Assembly: GCF_013372225.1 (NCBI RefSeq)
Contig: NZ_CP053832.1
Coordinates: 806,001-870,000, forward strand
Length of the DNA: 64,000 bases
Origin: Campylobacter ureolyticus
Lineage (GTDB): Bacteria > Campylobacterota > Campylobacteria > Campylobacterales > Campylobacteraceae
Reading direction: 5' to 3'
Below are positions 41,838 to 51,599 of this stretch, one piece after another. The position numbers and the translations under genes were made by a program. Numbering within the stretch: position 1 is the stretch's first letter; the number at the start of each line of letters is the position of its first letter. Under the pieces are notes generated by a model. The model was not told where the DNA came from. It saw nothing but the letters and a program-made list of their open reading frames with translations, and ran no database searches.

Positions 41838-42837
41838 AAAGCTTGATTTGTTCTCATTATTAGTTATACTACTTGTATCCTATATCATTAGCACCATATG
41901 GGATATAGGTATAACTAAATTAGGGCCAGATATGCCAGCATATATTAATATGTATATTTCCAATAACACTTATGGTAGAGAAGTCGGTTTTGAATTTTTA
42001 ATAAACTTTTTTAATTTTTTTAACTTTAGTGTTGGATTCTTTTTTGGTTTTATATGTTTTTTCATAACAACAATATATTATATAAATTCAAAAAAAATAC
42101 TTTTTGATAAAAATAACATATCTTATACTTTGCTATTTTTTGCTTTAATATTTTATTCAAGCTGGTACATAAATGCTATTGTAAATGGAGTTAGACAAGG
42201 AATTTCTCTCAGCATATTGCATTTTGCTTGTCTGTATTTTTTAACCGAAAAAAAATACTTAAAATTTATATTATTTTTTATCATTGCAATTTTGTTTCAC
42301 TATAGTACTATTTTGATACTACCTTTTTTATTTTTATATTTATTTTCTTTTAAAAAGCTTGTTTTTTTATGGATCGTAATATCTATATTTTATATTTTAG
42401 GTTTTAATGAAATCATTTTTATGAAAATAACTTCACTACTAAATCTTGAGAGTGTGTATTTTAAAATCAAGGATTATTCTAGTTATCAAATTCAATACTA
42501 TGGGTTTAATTGGGATTTATTTTTATATACGGTTTTTCCAATTATTTTTTTTCTGCCTTTTTATTTTTTGAAAAAAAATTTATTTGATAATTTTACAATT
42601 AATGTATTTAAACTATATATGGTTTTATGTTTTCCATATTTTATTTTTGGTTTTTCAAACTATTCAAATAGATATGCAGTTATTGCTTGGTTTTTATACC
42701 CACTTTTAATTTTGTTAACTATTAGGAAAATAAATTTTAAATTAAATTTTCTGAGCTTTTTAATAGTTCTATTTCTTTTTATTTCGAGTATTTTTTATTT
42801 TTGTATAATAAGGTTAAATTTGCAGGAAATGTTATGA
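41827..42837 (+). CDS. EpsG/Wzy-like polysaccharide polymerase
   Basis: A 336-aa protein with about nine or ten hydrophobic spans. DIGITKLGPDMPAYINMY, NAIVNGVRQGISLSIL and the ILFHYSTILIL stretch match the EpsG family of repeat-unit polymerases (DxxxY...; NxxRQ..; FHxS). It would polymerise units flipped by the Wzx protein in the periplasm. The start is TTG inside the preceding gene. Its stop overlaps the next ATG. Confidence 0.8.
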   Translation: MRIKKLDLFSLLVILLVSYIISTIWDIGITKLGPDMPAYINMYISNNTYGREVGFEFLINFFNFFNFSVGFFFGFICFFITTIYYINSKKILFDKNNISYTLLFFALIFYSSWYINAIVNGVRQGISLSILHFACLYFLTEKKYLKFILFFIIAILFHYSTILILPFLFLYLFSFKKLVFLWIVISIFYILGFNEIIFMKITSLLNLESVYFKIKDYSSYQIQYYGFNWDLFLYTVFPIIFFLPFYFLKKNLFDNFTINVFKLYMVLCFPYFIFGFSNYSNRYAVIAWFLYPLLILLTIRKINFKLNFLSFLIVLFLFISSIFYFCIIRLNLQEML

Positions 42838-43961
42838 AAATTTTTTTAATTGGCAATGTTGCGTCAATGATGATAAATTTTAGAAAAGAGCTCATTACAG
42901 AGCTTTCAAAAGATCATGAGGTTTTTTGTTTAGTGAGTGACTATACCCAAAAGGACAAAGATATTATTGATAGTTTTGGTGCAATTCCGCTTGACTATAG
43001 CCTAAACTCAAAAGGACTAAATCCTCTTAAAGATATTATTGCAACTATCAATCTCTATAAAATTATTAAAAAACACAATCCTGATATTGTCTTTTCATTT
43101 TTTGTTAAGCCTGTGATATTTTCATCTATTGCGGCTAAATTTGCAAAAACAAAAAGAGTTGTTGGCATGATAGAGGGACTTGGTAACGCCTTTACTATCA
43201 ATCCAAAAGGAAGCAGTTTAAAGAGTAAAATTATTAAATTTATTCAAATTTTACTTTATAAAATTTCACTTCCATTGCTAGACAATCTTATTTTTTTACA
43301 AAATGATGATAAAAAAGATTTGGTTGATAAGTATAAAATCAAAGTTAAAAATATAGATATTTTGGGTGGCATAGGTGTTGATTTGGATAAATTTAGCTAT
43401 AGCACTCCAAAGATAAAACCAATAAAATTTATTTTTATAGCTAGACTTTTGGCACAAAAAGGTATCTTTGAATACCTTGAAGCTGCAAAAACTATAAAAG
43501 AAAAATATAAAGAAAATGTGGAGTTTATTATTTTGGGCTCTTTTGATGAAAAAAACCCTTTCAGCTTGAGTAAAAAAGTTTTGGACGATTATATAAAAAG
43601 TGGCATCATCACATATCCAGGTTTTGTCAATAACCCAAATGAGTGGATAAAAAATAGTTCAGTTTTTGTTCTTCCGTCCTATAGAGAGGGAGTTCCAAGA
43701 AGCACTCAAGAGGCTATGGCTATCGGTAGAGCCATAATAACAACCAATAGTGTTGGCTGCAAAGAAACAGTTGTTGATGGCATAAATGGTTATTTAGTTC
43801 CCATTTGCGATATTAAGAGTCTAGTAAGTAAAATGGAACTATTTATAAAAAATCCAAATTTAATAGATAAAATGGGCAAAGAGAGCAGGAAAATAGCTGA
43901 GCAAAAGTATAATGTAAAAGATGTAAATAAAACACTTATAAGCTTTATCTTTAAAGAATAA
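42834..43961 (+). CDS. Glycosyltransferase family 4
   Basis: A 375-aa GT4 enzyme. The ATG at 42834 is chosen because it overlaps the previous stop (ATGA) and has a GCAGGAA RBS; an upstream in-frame TTG lies inside the polymerase gene. The protein shows IGNVASMMINFRKELI, PDIVFSFFVKPVIFSSIAAKFAKTKRVVGMIEGLGNAF, RLLAQKGIFEYLEAAKTI and the C-terminal FVLPSYREGVPRSTQEAMAIGRA with the family's E-x7-E-like pair. PglA/WfcK-type enzymes look similar. It converges with the sugar transferase gene 10 bases away. Confidence 0.88.
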   Translation: MKIFLIGNVASMMINFRKELITELSKDHEVFCLVSDYTQKDKDIIDSFGAIPLDYSLNSKGLNPLKDIIATINLYKIIKKHNPDIVFSFFVKPVIFSSIAAKFAKTKRVVGMIEGLGNAFTINPKGSSLKSKIIKFIQILLYKISLPLLDNLIFLQNDDKKDLVDKYKIKVKNIDILGGIGVDLDKFSYSTPKIKPIKFIFIARLLAQKGIFEYLEAAKTIKEKYKENVEFIILGSFDEKNPFSLSKKVLDDYIKSGIITYPGFVNNPNEWIKNSSVFVLPSYREGVPRSTQEAMAIGRAIITTNSVGCKETVVDGINGYLVPICDIKSLVSKMELFIKNPNLIDKMGKESRKIAEQKYNVKDVNKTLISFIFKE

Positions 43962-43971
43962 GTTTGATTTT

Positions 43972-44913
43972 TTATATCCCTTTTTTTTCTAAAACTATCC
44001 AAATAGTTTTAAAAACTACTTTTATCTCAAGCCAAATTGACCAATGTTTTATGTAGTATAGATCATACATTAATTTTTGTTTTGCATCATAAACACCATC
44101 ACCATATGGATAGCATACTTGTGCCCAGCCAGTAATTCCTGGACGAACTAAATGGCGTTCATTGTAATATGGTATCTCTTTTTCAAATTTATCCACCCAA
44201 TATTTTCTCTCAGGTCTTGGACCTATTAAGTGCATATCTCCCTTTAAGACATTTATACATTGTGGTAGTTCATCGATTCTTGTTTTTCGCATAAATTTCC
44301 CAAAAGCAAAAACTCTATCATCATCTTTGCTTGCGAATTTTACTCCATCTTTTTCTGCATCAACTCTCATTGAGCGGTATTTTATACAGCCAAACTCATG
44401 CATATTTATCCCAACTCTTTTTTGGATAAAATAAATCTTTCCTGGACTTTGCTCTTTTATTTTTTTTCTAATATATGGTTTTATGGCTAAATTTATAACC
44501 CATAGTATTAAAGCACCAACTATATCAATAACTCTTTTTATTAGAAATTCAAATTTATTATATGATCTTATTTCGCTTAAAAAGTTAAGATTTTTTGAAT
44601 CATCTGGTATGTAGATTTTACAAAGATTTTTTTCAAGAAATTTTTGAATAGAAACAATTTTTAAAGATCTTTTATGATATTTAAATTGCAAAAGTGTTAA
44701 AAACCTTATTATTTTTGAATCAAGTGTAAAATCAGTATTTAAAACAAGATATTTATAATAATCTTTTTTTAAAAGCTCTTTTATTTTTTTTCTAATTAGC
44801 ACTGAGCTTTTTCTACTTCCATCATACTCTAAAAACTCTATATTTTTAAACTTTTTTCTAAGTTTTTTAAGTTCGATTTCATTAAATTTATATTTGTTAC
44901 CAAGAACTATCAA
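43972..44913 (-). CDS. Initiating sugar-phosphate transferase (polyprenyl-phosphate)
   Basis: A 313-aa bacterial sugar transferase that would load the first sugar onto undecaprenyl phosphate. The C-terminal ~190 residues are the conserved domain: a membrane-inserting helix (KRVIDIVGALILWVINLAIK), FIQKRVGINMHEFGCIKYRSM, RKTRIDELPQCINVLKGDMHLIGPRPE and RPGITGWAQVCYPYGD. The N-terminal ~125 residues are soluble and charged, without the four-span bundle of WbaP/WcaJ. It is transcribed against the other locus genes. Confidence 0.9.
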   Translation of the reverse strand: MIVLGNKYKFNEIELKKLRKKFKNIEFLEYDGSRKSSVLIRKKIKELLKKDYYKYLVLNTDFTLDSKIIRFLTLLQFKYHKRSLKIVSIQKFLEKNLCKIYIPDDSKNLNFLSEIRSYNKFEFLIKRVIDIVGALILWVINLAIKPYIRKKIKEQSPGKIYFIQKRVGINMHEFGCIKYRSMRVDAEKDGVKFASKDDDRVFAFGKFMRKTRIDELPQCINVLKGDMHLIGPRPERKYWVDKFEKEIPYYNERHLVRPGITGWAQVCYPYGDGVYDAKQKLMYDLYYIKHWSIWLEIKVVFKTIWIVLEKKGI

Positions 44914-45046
44914 GTCTTACTCCAAAGAAGTTAATAATTTTATATTTTATCTTAAATTATCTTTATAAGAGTTAAAATTCTGTATTTAAAATAGATTATT
45001 AATGAAATATTGTTAAAATATGATAATAAATTTTTGAAGAGGACAA

Positions 45047-45652
45047 ATGACTATTTTTGCAAGTGAGTGGTTTGTAACTTTTGGTATGCCAGTTTTAATT
45101 TGCTTAGCTAGGATTATTGATGTTACGATGAGCACAGTTAGAATTATTTTTGTTTCAAAAGGGCAAAAATTTCTAGCTCCGGTTTTAGGCTTTTTTGAAA
45201 CTTTAATCTGGCTTTTGGCAATTACATCTATTATGCAGCACCTTGATCAGTGGCAAAACTATGTTGCCTATGCACTTGGCTTTTCTCTTGGAACTTTTTC
45301 AGGAATAATTATAGAAAATAAAATAGCCCTTGGTCATGTTATGGTAACTCTTGTTACTAAAACTGATGCTCATAGACTTATAAAAGCTTTAAGAGATCAA
45401 GGATACTGGGTTACTGAAACTTCTGCTATAGGAAATGATGGTTTTGTCAGTATGATGGTAACTATTATTAAAAGAAAAGAGATTAAAAACATTATGCCAC
45501 TTATTAAAAGGCACAACCCATGGGCAGCTTACACAATAAGTGATATGAGATATGCAAATCCTGGCATTGTAAATGTACCTGTAACTTATGATGTTAAAAG
45601 AAAAATAAGAAGAATAAGAAGAGATGAAAATCTACTTGAAGATAACAGCTAA
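45047..45652 (+). CDS. UPF0316 / DUF2179-type membrane protein
   Basis: A 201-aa protein with three N-terminal spans (FGMPVLICLARIIDVTMSTVRII; PVLGFFETLIWLLAITSIM; YVAYALGFSLGTFSGIII) followed by a ferredoxin-like soluble domain (MVTLVTKTDAHRLIKALRDQ, GNDGFVSMMVTIIKRKEI) and a basic tail. This is the UPF0316 (YebE-like) layout. Function is unknown; the soluble domain resembles DUF2179, seen in small-ligand sensors. Confidence 0.85.
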   Translation: MTIFASEWFVTFGMPVLICLARIIDVTMSTVRIIFVSKGQKFLAPVLGFFETLIWLLAITSIMQHLDQWQNYVAYALGFSLGTFSGIIIENKIALGHVMVTLVTKTDAHRLIKALRDQGYWVTETSAIGNDGFVSMMVTIIKRKEIKNIMPLIKRHNPWAAYTISDMRYANPGIVNVPVTYDVKRKIRRIRRDENLLEDNS

Positions 45653-45676
45653 GAGTTTAAAAAAATTTAAACTCTT
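45651..45676. terminator. Hairpin terminator overlapping two convergent gene ends
   Basis: AAGAGTTTAAA (45651-45661) pairs with 45666-45676 around an A4 loop. It includes the last base pairs of both the UPF0316 and lptB genes. Confidence 0.75.
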
Positions 45677-46382
45677 CTCCAAGGTAGTACTTTCGTACAT
45701 TTTCATCATTTGCCACTTCATCACTACTTCCACCAGCTAGAATTTCACCATCTTTCATTACATACGCTCTATCGCAAATTGCCAATGTTTCGCGGACATT
45801 GTGATCGGTTATTAAAATTCCAATATTTAGTTTTTTTAAATTTTTAACTATATTTTGAATGTCTGCCACAGCTATAGGATCAACTCCAGCAAAAGGCTCA
45901 TCTAATAGCAAGAATTTAGGTGTTATAACTAAACTTCTTGCTATCTCGCAACGCCTTCTTTCTCCACCGCTTAAGCTTACTCCAAGTCTGTCTTTTATAG
46001 CAGTTATATTTAAAAGTTCTAGCATTTCATCTACTTTTTGATTGGCTTTGATTTTATCTTTTATACTAACTTCTGCGGCTAAAAGTAGGTTTTCTTCAAC
46101 GCTTAACTCTTTAAAGACACTACTTTCTTGTGCTAAATATCCAATTCCTTGTAAAGCTCTTTTGTGAAGTGGAACTTTTGTAATTATTTTATCATCAAGC
46201 TTTATATCTCCACTAGTTGGTTTTATAAGCCCACATATCATATAAAAGCTTGTTGTTTTTCCAGCACCATTTGGTCCTAAAAGTCCAACAATTTCACCAC
46301 TTTCTACACTTAGTGAGACATCTTTTATTATATTTGTTTTTTTTATAGTTTTTTTAAGATTTATAGCTTCAAGCCTATGCAT
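45657..46382 (-). CDS. lptB: LPS export ABC transporter ATPase
   Basis: A 241-aa ABC ATPase that powers LPS extraction by LptFG. Seen are GLLGPNGAGKTTSFYMICGL (Walker A), the Q-loop in YLAQESSVFKELSV, SLSGGERRRCEIARSL (signature), FLLLDEPFAGVDPIA (Walker B) and ITDHNVRETL (H-loop), all in LptB-specific form. It overlaps tsaE by 8 bases. Its permease partner is likely the LptF/G-type protein at 18040-19068. Confidence 0.95.
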   Translation of the reverse strand: MHRLEAINLKKTIKKTNIIKDVSLSVESGEIVGLLGPNGAGKTTSFYMICGLIKPTSGDIKLDDKIITKVPLHKRALQGIGYLAQESSVFKELSVEENLLLAAEVSIKDKIKANQKVDEMLELLNITAIKDRLGVSLSGGERRRCEIARSLVITPKFLLLDEPFAGVDPIAVADIQNIVKNLKKLNIGILITDHNVRETLAICDRAYVMKDGEILAGGSSDEVANDENVRKYYLGEEFKFF

Positions 46383-46797
46383 AACTTACCTTATATTCTC
46401 TTTTATTTTCTAAATTTTTTATTTCAATAGTGCAATAATTAAGTTCAAATTTTTGAAAATATTTTTCCAAATTTTCATCTCCCCATTCAACTAGATGAAG
46501 CCCATCTTCAAAAAAATTTTCAAAAAGTCCATTTTGGGTTAAACTTTTAACTCCGTTTTGGTAGATATCATAGTGAAAAATTTCTAAATTTTGACATTTA
46601 TAATTTTGCATAATGCTAAAAGTTGGAGAATTTACAATTCCATCAAATCCATGAAATTTAGCTATCTCTTTGACTAAGGTTGTTTTGCCACTTGCTAAAT
46701 TACCTTTTAAGATTATAATGCCATTTTTGGGGAGTTTTTTAACTAAATTTACAAGTTCATTAATTCCAAAAATAAAATTTTCACACTTCTTTAACAT
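46375..46797 (-). CDS. tsaE: tRNA threonylcarbamoyladenosine biosynthesis ATPase TsaE
   Basis: A 140-aa P-loop protein (ILKGNLASGKTTLVKEIAKFHG) with INSPTFSIMQNYKC-type switch (VNSPTFSIMQNY) and HLVEWGDENLEKYF, the TsaE signature. It assists TsaB-TsaD in making t6A37 on ANN-decoding tRNAs. It overlaps both neighbours in a compact minus-strand operon. Confidence 0.93.
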   Translation of the reverse strand: MLKKCENFIFGINELVNLVKKLPKNGIIILKGNLASGKTTLVKEIAKFHGFDGIVNSPTFSIMQNYKCQNLEIFHYDIYQNGVKSLTQNGLFENFFEDGLHLVEWGDENLEKYFQKFELNYCTIEIKNLENKREYKVSYA

Positions 46798-47026
46798 ATT
46801 TTGTTTGATCGCTTTTTGGTGTATTTTTTGTAGTTGGAAAGCCTAAAACCTCATATTTTTTCTCACCATTTAGGAATTTCAATGTGATAATATCGCCAAT
46901 TTTCAGCTCTTTTGCTGGTTTGCATACTGCTTCATTTATGCTTACGACACCACTTTTACACATATCTTCACTAACCGCTCTTCGTTTTGTTAAATTTACT
47001 GCATTTAAAAATTTATCTATTCTCAT
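46781..47026 (-). CDS. S4-domain RNA-binding protein (HslR/RqcP-like)
   Basis: An 81-aa S4 domain: MRIDKFLNAVNLTKRRAVSEDMCKSG, then VSINEAVCKPAKELKIGDIITLKF. Such short proteins bind rRNA or tRNA on stalled 50S subunits (HslR, RqcP). It is first in the operon with tsaE and lptB. The exact role is not deducible. Confidence 0.88.
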   Translation of the reverse strand: MRIDKFLNAVNLTKRRAVSEDMCKSGVVSINEAVCKPAKELKIGDIITLKFLNGEKKYEVLGFPTTKNTPKSDQTKYVKEV

Positions 47027-47099
47027 AAGCCGTATTTTACCTTTTTTTAATGAAATTTAGGTAAAATTATTCTTAAAATTTTATAAAAAGGTTAAATTT

Positions 47100-48320
47100 A
47101 TGAAAAAAGATGTTAAAAAGGTAGTTTTAGCCTATTCAGGTGGTCTTGATACAAGTGTTGTTTTAAAATGGCTCGAAGATGAGTATAAGTGTGAAGTGGT
47201 GACTTTTACCGCAGACATCGGTCAAAATGAGGATTTAAAGCCAATCAAAGAAAAAGCACTAAAGCTTGGCATTAAGGAAGAAAACATTTTTACGCTTGAT
47301 TTAAAAGAGGAATTTGTAAAAGAGTTTGTTTTTCCTATGTTTAGAGCAAATGCTGTTTATGAGGGCGAATATCTACTTGGAACATCAATTGCTAGACCTT
47401 TGATAGCAAAACATCTTGTTGAAATTGCAGCAAAAACAGGAGCAGATGCTATAAGTCACGGAGCTACAGGCAAAGGAAATGATCAAGTTAGATTTGAGCT
47501 TGGAGCATACGCGCTCAATCCTGATATTAAAGTAATTGCACCTTGGAGAGAGTGGGATTTAAATAGTCGTGAAAAACTGCTTGATTTTGCGCATAAAAAT
47601 GGCATAAAAATAGAACAAAAAAAGGGAAAATCACCTTATTCTATGGATGCAAATTTGCTTCACATCTCTTATGAGGGACTAATACTAGAAGATCCAAACA
47701 ACTCTCCAGAGCCTGATATGTGGCGATGGACAACATATCCAAAAGATGCTCCAAATGAGAGTGAAATAATAGAAATAGAGTATAAGCATGGCGATCCAGT
47801 TGCATTAAATGGCAAGAGCCTAACTCCTGCAAATATGCTAAATGAGTTAAACAAACTTGGTGCAAAACACGGCATTGGACGACTTGATTTAGTAGAGAAC
47901 CGCTATGTTGGCATGAAAAGTAGAGGTTGTTATGAAACTCCAGGCGGAACAATTATGCTTAAGGCTCACAGAGCGATTGAGAGTTTAACACTTGATAGAG
48001 GTGCGGCTCATCTAAAAGATGAGATTATGCCAAAATATGCAGAGCTAATTTATAATGGTTTTTGGTTTAGCCCAGAAAGAGTTATGCTTCAAGCTTTGAT
48101 TGATGAGAGCCAAAAGCATGTAAATGGCAAGGTTAGACTTGAGCTTTATAAAGGAAATGTTACTGTGCTTGGAAGAAGTAGCAAAAAAGATAGTCTGTTT
48201 AACGCTAGTTTTAGTACATTTGAAGCTGATAATGTCTATAACCAAAAAGATGCCGAGGGCTTTATAAAACTAAATGCGTTAAGATTTATAATTGCTGGAA
48301 AAAATGAAAGAAAAATATAA
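47100..48320 (+). CDS. argG: Argininosuccinate synthase
   Basis: A 406-aa ArgG joining citrulline and aspartate with ATP in arginine synthesis. Seen are the PP-loop [50 protein letters not shown], the [20 protein letters not shown] loop region and [12 protein letters not shown]. It has its own upstream region (47027-47099) and is followed at 12 bases by rplI. Confidence 0.96.
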   Translation: MKKDVKKVVLAYSGGLDTSVVLKWLEDEYKCEVVTFTADIGQNEDLKPIKEKALKLGIKEENIFTLDLKEEFVKEFVFPMFRANAVYEGEYLLGTSIARPLIAKHLVEIAAKTGADAISHGATGKGNDQVRFELGAYALNPDIKVIAPWREWDLNSREKLLDFAHKNGIKIEQKKGKSPYSMDANLLHISYEGLILEDPNNSPEPDMWRWTTYPKDAPNESEIIEIEYKHGDPVALNGKSLTPANMLNELNKLGAKHGIGRLDLVENRYVGMKSRGCYETPGGTIMLKAHRAIESLTLDRGAAHLKDEIMPKYAELIYNGFWFSPERVMLQALIDESQKHVNGKVRLELYKGNVTVLGRSSKKDSLFNASFSTFEADNVYNQKDAEGFIKLNALRFIIAGKNERKI

Positions 48321-48332
48321 TAAAGGATAGAT

Positions 48333-48776
48333 ATGAAAGTATTACTTATAAAAGATGTAAAAAGCTTAGGAAAAGCTGGTGAGATAAAAGAGGTAAAAGA
48401 TGGATATGGGCATAATTTTTTAGTTGCAAGAGGTTATGCCAAAATAGCAACAAACGAAGTTTTAAGACAGTATGAAGCTGCTAAAAAAAGAGAAGCACAA
48501 GAATTAGAAGATCAAATTTCTAATTTTAAAGATTTAAAAAAAAAGTTAGCCAAGATTAGAGTTAGCATAAAAAAACCTGTTGGAGAGGGTGGAGCTTTGT
48601 TTGGTTCAGTTACAAAAGATGAAGTTGCAAATGCCTTGAAAGAGCAAAAAAATATTGAAATAGATAGAAAAATTTTGGAATTTGATACCATAAAACATAT
48701 TGGAGTGTTTGACGCAGAAGCTAAATTTAAGCATGGTATAACAGCTAAATTTGAAATAGAAGTAGTTGGCGAATAA
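48333..48776 (+). CDS. rplI: 50S ribosomal protein L9
   Basis: A 147-aa L9. The N-domain has [35 protein letters not shown], the long connecting helix is Glu/Lys-rich (~40-75), and the C-domain has [17 protein letters not shown]. It has an AAAGGATAG RBS and is followed after one base by hslV. Confidence 0.96.
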   Translation: MKVLLIKDVKSLGKAGEIKEVKDGYGHNFLVARGYAKIATNEVLRQYEAAKKREAQELEDQISNFKDLKKKLAKIRVSIKKPVGEGGALFGSVTKDEVANALKEQKNIEIDRKILEFDTIKHIGVFDAEAKFKHGITAKFEIEVVGE

Positions 48777-48777
48777 A

Positions 48778-49320
48778 ATGTTTGAAGCAACTACTATACT
48801 AGCCTATAAGGGCAAAAACGCCTCAGTTATTGGTGGCGATGGACAAGTTACCTTTGGAAATACAGTTTTAAAAGGCAGTGCTGTAAAAATTAGAAAAATT
48901 GGAAAAGATGGTTCAGTATTGGCTGGCTTCGCAGGAAGCACAGCTGATGCTTTTAATCTTTTTGATATGTTTGAAAAGTGTCTTGATTCTGTAAAAGGTG
49001 ATCTTTTAAGAGCGGCTATTGATTTTAGTAAAGAGTGGAGAAAAGATAAATACTTAAGAAAACTTGAAGCAATGATGCTGGTTTTGGATAGGAAACATCT
49101 TTTTTTACTAAGTGGAATGGGTGATGTAGTTGAGCCAGATGACGGTAAAATTGCCGCTATTGGAAGTGGTGGAAATTATGCACTATCAGCTGCTAGAGCT
49201 TTGGATAAATTTTCAAATTTAAATGAGATTGAACTTGTAAAAGAGAGTTTGAAAATTGCAGGCGAAATTTGTATCTATACAAATCTAAACATAAAAACTT
49301 ACTCTATAGAGGATAAATAA
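48778..49320 (+). CDS. hslV: ATP-dependent protease subunit HslV
   Basis: A 180-aa proteasome-like peptidase of the HslVU (ClpYQ) complex. The ATG at 48778 gives [12 protein letters not shown], so the catalytic Thr is exposed after removal of four residues, as in Helicobacter HslV; an ATG 12 bases upstream is less likely. Further signatures: [51 protein letters not shown] and [14 protein letters not shown]. Its stop overlaps the hslU start. Confidence 0.95.
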   Translation: MFEATTILAYKGKNASVIGGDGQVTFGNTVLKGSAVKIRKIGKDGSVLAGFAGSTADAFNLFDMFEKCLDSVKGDLLRAAIDFSKEWRKDKYLRKLEAMMLVLDRKHLFLLSGMGDVVEPDDGKIAAIGSGGNYALSAARALDKFSNLNEIELVKESLKIAGEICIYTNLNIKTYSIEDK

Positions 49321-50639
49321 TGCTTACACCAAGACAAATAGTAACAAAACTTGATGAGTATATAATCGGACAAAAAGAGGCCAAAAAGGTAATTGCCGTA
49401 GCACTTAGAAATAGATATAGAAGAATGCAACTAGAAGATGAGATGAGAAATGAAATCATTCCTAAAAATATCTTAATGATAGGATCAACTGGTGTTGGAA
49501 AAACAGAGATTGCTAGACGACTCTCAAAGCTTTTTGGACTTCCTTTTATAAAAGTTGAAGCTAGTAAATACACTGAAGTTGGCTTTGTGGGACGCGATGT
49601 TGAAAGCATGGTAAGAGATCTTGCAAATGCAGCTGTAAATTTAGTAAAAAGTGAAGAGATAGAAAAAAATAGTGATAAAATAGATGAATATGTCCAAAAA
49701 GAAATACTTAAAAAACTTCTTCCTCCACTTCCAAAAGGTGCAAGTGATGAAAAGTTAAGTGATTATGAAAAAAGCTATGAAAAAATGAAAGAAAAACTTT
49801 TAAGTGGCTCTTTAGATGAACTTAATATAGAAATAGAAGTTATGGAAAATTCACTTGAATCAAATCCAAATTTACCACCAGAAATGCAAAATATGCAAGA
49901 TAGTTTTATTAAGATTATTGGAGTTGCTAGTAAAAAAGTCAAGAAAAATTTAAAAATCAAAGACGCAAAATCAGTTTTAAAAAATGAAGCTAGTAGCAAG
50001 GTTTTAGATATGGAAGCTATAAAAACAGAAGCTATGAATAGAGCTTCAAATAACGGCATAATTTTTATAGACGAGATTGATAAAGTTACAATTTCGGCTA
50101 AAAATAGCTCAAGACAAGATCCTAGCAAAGAGGGCGTTCAAAGAGATTTGCTTCCTATAGTTGAGGGCTCAAGTGTTAGTACAAAATATGGTGTTTTAAA
50201 CACTGATCATATTTTATTTATAGCTGCTGGTGCATTTCATATGAGTATGCCAAGTGATTTAATACCGGAACTTCAAGGAAGGTTTCCATTAAGAGTTGAA
50301 TTAGATAGCTTGGATGAAAATGCCTTGTATGAGATATTAACTAAACCTAAAAATTCACTTTTAAAGCAATACATTGCTCTTTTAAAAACAGAAAAAGTTG
50401 ATCTTAAATTTAGTGACGATGGCATAAAGGAAATTGCTAAAATTGCGGCGCAAACGAATGAAAAAATAGAAGATATTGGTGCTAGAAGACTTCATACTAT
50501 CATAGAAAAAGTGCTTGAAGATATAAGTTTTGAATCTGATAGTTACGCTGGTAAAAGCGTTGAAGTAGGGGCTGATTTAGTAAAAGATAAATTAGGCGAA
50601 ATATCTCAAAGCGAGGATTTAGCAAGGTATATTTTATAA
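49320..50639 (+). CDS. hslU: ATP-dependent protease ATPase subunit HslU
   Basis: A 439-aa AAA+ unfoldase. It starts [26 protein letters not shown], with Walker [17 protein letters not shown], the pore motif [12 protein letters not shown], Walker [12 protein letters not shown], the I-domain between (~110-240) and sensor 2 [15 protein letters not shown]. The C-terminus ends DLARYIL, as in family members that dock into HslV. It is overlapped by era. Confidence 0.96.
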   Translation: MLTPRQIVTKLDEYIIGQKEAKKVIAVALRNRYRRMQLEDEMRNEIIPKNILMIGSTGVGKTEIARRLSKLFGLPFIKVEASKYTEVGFVGRDVESMVRDLANAAVNLVKSEEIEKNSDKIDEYVQKEILKKLLPPLPKGASDEKLSDYEKSYEKMKEKLLSGSLDELNIEIEVMENSLESNPNLPPEMQNMQDSFIKIIGVASKKVKKNLKIKDAKSVLKNEASSKVLDMEAIKTEAMNRASNNGIIFIDEIDKVTISAKNSSRQDPSKEGVQRDLLPIVEGSSVSTKYGVLNTDHILFIAAGAFHMSMPSDLIPELQGRFPLRVELDSLDENALYEILTKPKNSLLKQYIALLKTEKVDLKFSDDGIKEIAKIAAQTNEKIEDIGARRLHTIIEKVLEDISFESDSYAGKSVEVGADLVKDKLGEISQSEDLARYIL

Positions 50640-51523
50640 TGCCAGATAATATAAAAAAAAGTGGTTTTGTTACACTCATTGGCAGAACAAATGCTGGAAA
50701 AAGTAGTCTTTTGAATTTTTTACTTGGTGAAAAACTTTCTTTAGTGTCGCATAAGCAAAATGCAACAAGAAGAAAAATCAACGCAATTGTTATGAATGAT
50801 GACAATCAAATTATTTTTATTGACACGCCAGGACTTCATAAAAGTTCAAAAGCTATGAATAAAACTATGATTGAAATAGCACTAAATTCAGTAGGGGATG
50901 CTGATTTAGTGCTATTTTTAGCTAGCGTGCATGATGATATATCAAATTATGAAGAGTTTTTACTTAAATTTGATAATGTTAAGCATATATTAGTTTTAAC
51001 AAAAATAGATGAAACAAGCGATGAAAAATTAGCTAAAAAAATAACTCAGTATTCTAAATTTGATGATAAATTTTTAGCTTTAGTTCCAACATCCATTAAA
51101 AAGTCAATTTGTAGAAAACCTCTTTTAGATGAAATTTGCAAATACTTACCATTTCATGAGTATTATTATGACCCTGAACTTTTAAGTCCAACTATATCAA
51201 AGGATATTTATAGAGATTTAATACTAGAGTCTATTTTTGAAAGTGTTAGCAGTGAAGTGCCTTATTGCAGTGATGTGTTAGTTGAAAAAGTTATGGAAAA
51301 AGACAATTTAATTTCAGTTTATGCTCAAATTATTACAGATAATAATTCTCATAAAAAGATATTAATTGGAAAAGATGGACTTACGATAAAAAGAATAGGA
51401 ATAAAAGCAAAAAAGTTGATTTCAGATTTTTCTAAGTTAAAAATTTATTTAAATTTAGAAGTTGTTGTAAAAAAAGGTTGGAATTCAAATGAAATGTTAA
51501 TTAGAAAGCATTTTATATATTGA
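50639..51523 (+). CDS. era: GTPase Era
   Basis: A 294-aa ribosome-assembly GTPase. G1 [15 protein letters not shown]2/switch [16 protein letters not shown]3 [14 protein letters not shown]4 LVLTKIDE, then a KH RNA-binding domain with [24 protein letters not shown]. It binds the 3' end of 16S rRNA during 30S maturation. It shares one base with hslU. Confidence 0.95.
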   Translation: MPDNIKKSGFVTLIGRTNAGKSSLLNFLLGEKLSLVSHKQNATRRKINAIVMNDDNQIIFIDTPGLHKSSKAMNKTMIEIALNSVGDADLVLFLASVHDDISNYEEFLLKFDNVKHILVLTKIDETSDEKLAKKITQYSKFDDKFLALVPTSIKKSICRKPLLDEICKYLPFHEYYYDPELLSPTISKDIYRDLILESIFESVSSEVPYCSDVLVEKVMEKDNLISVYAQIITDNNSHKKILIGKDGLTIKRIGIKAKKLISDFSKLKIYLNLEVVVKKGWNSNEMLIRKHFIY

Positions 51524-51599
51524 CTTTTAAAGCAAATTTGTCTAAACTATAGGAGTCTAAAGTGTTAGTAAATAAAATTTTATTAAAGAAAGTTGTGTT

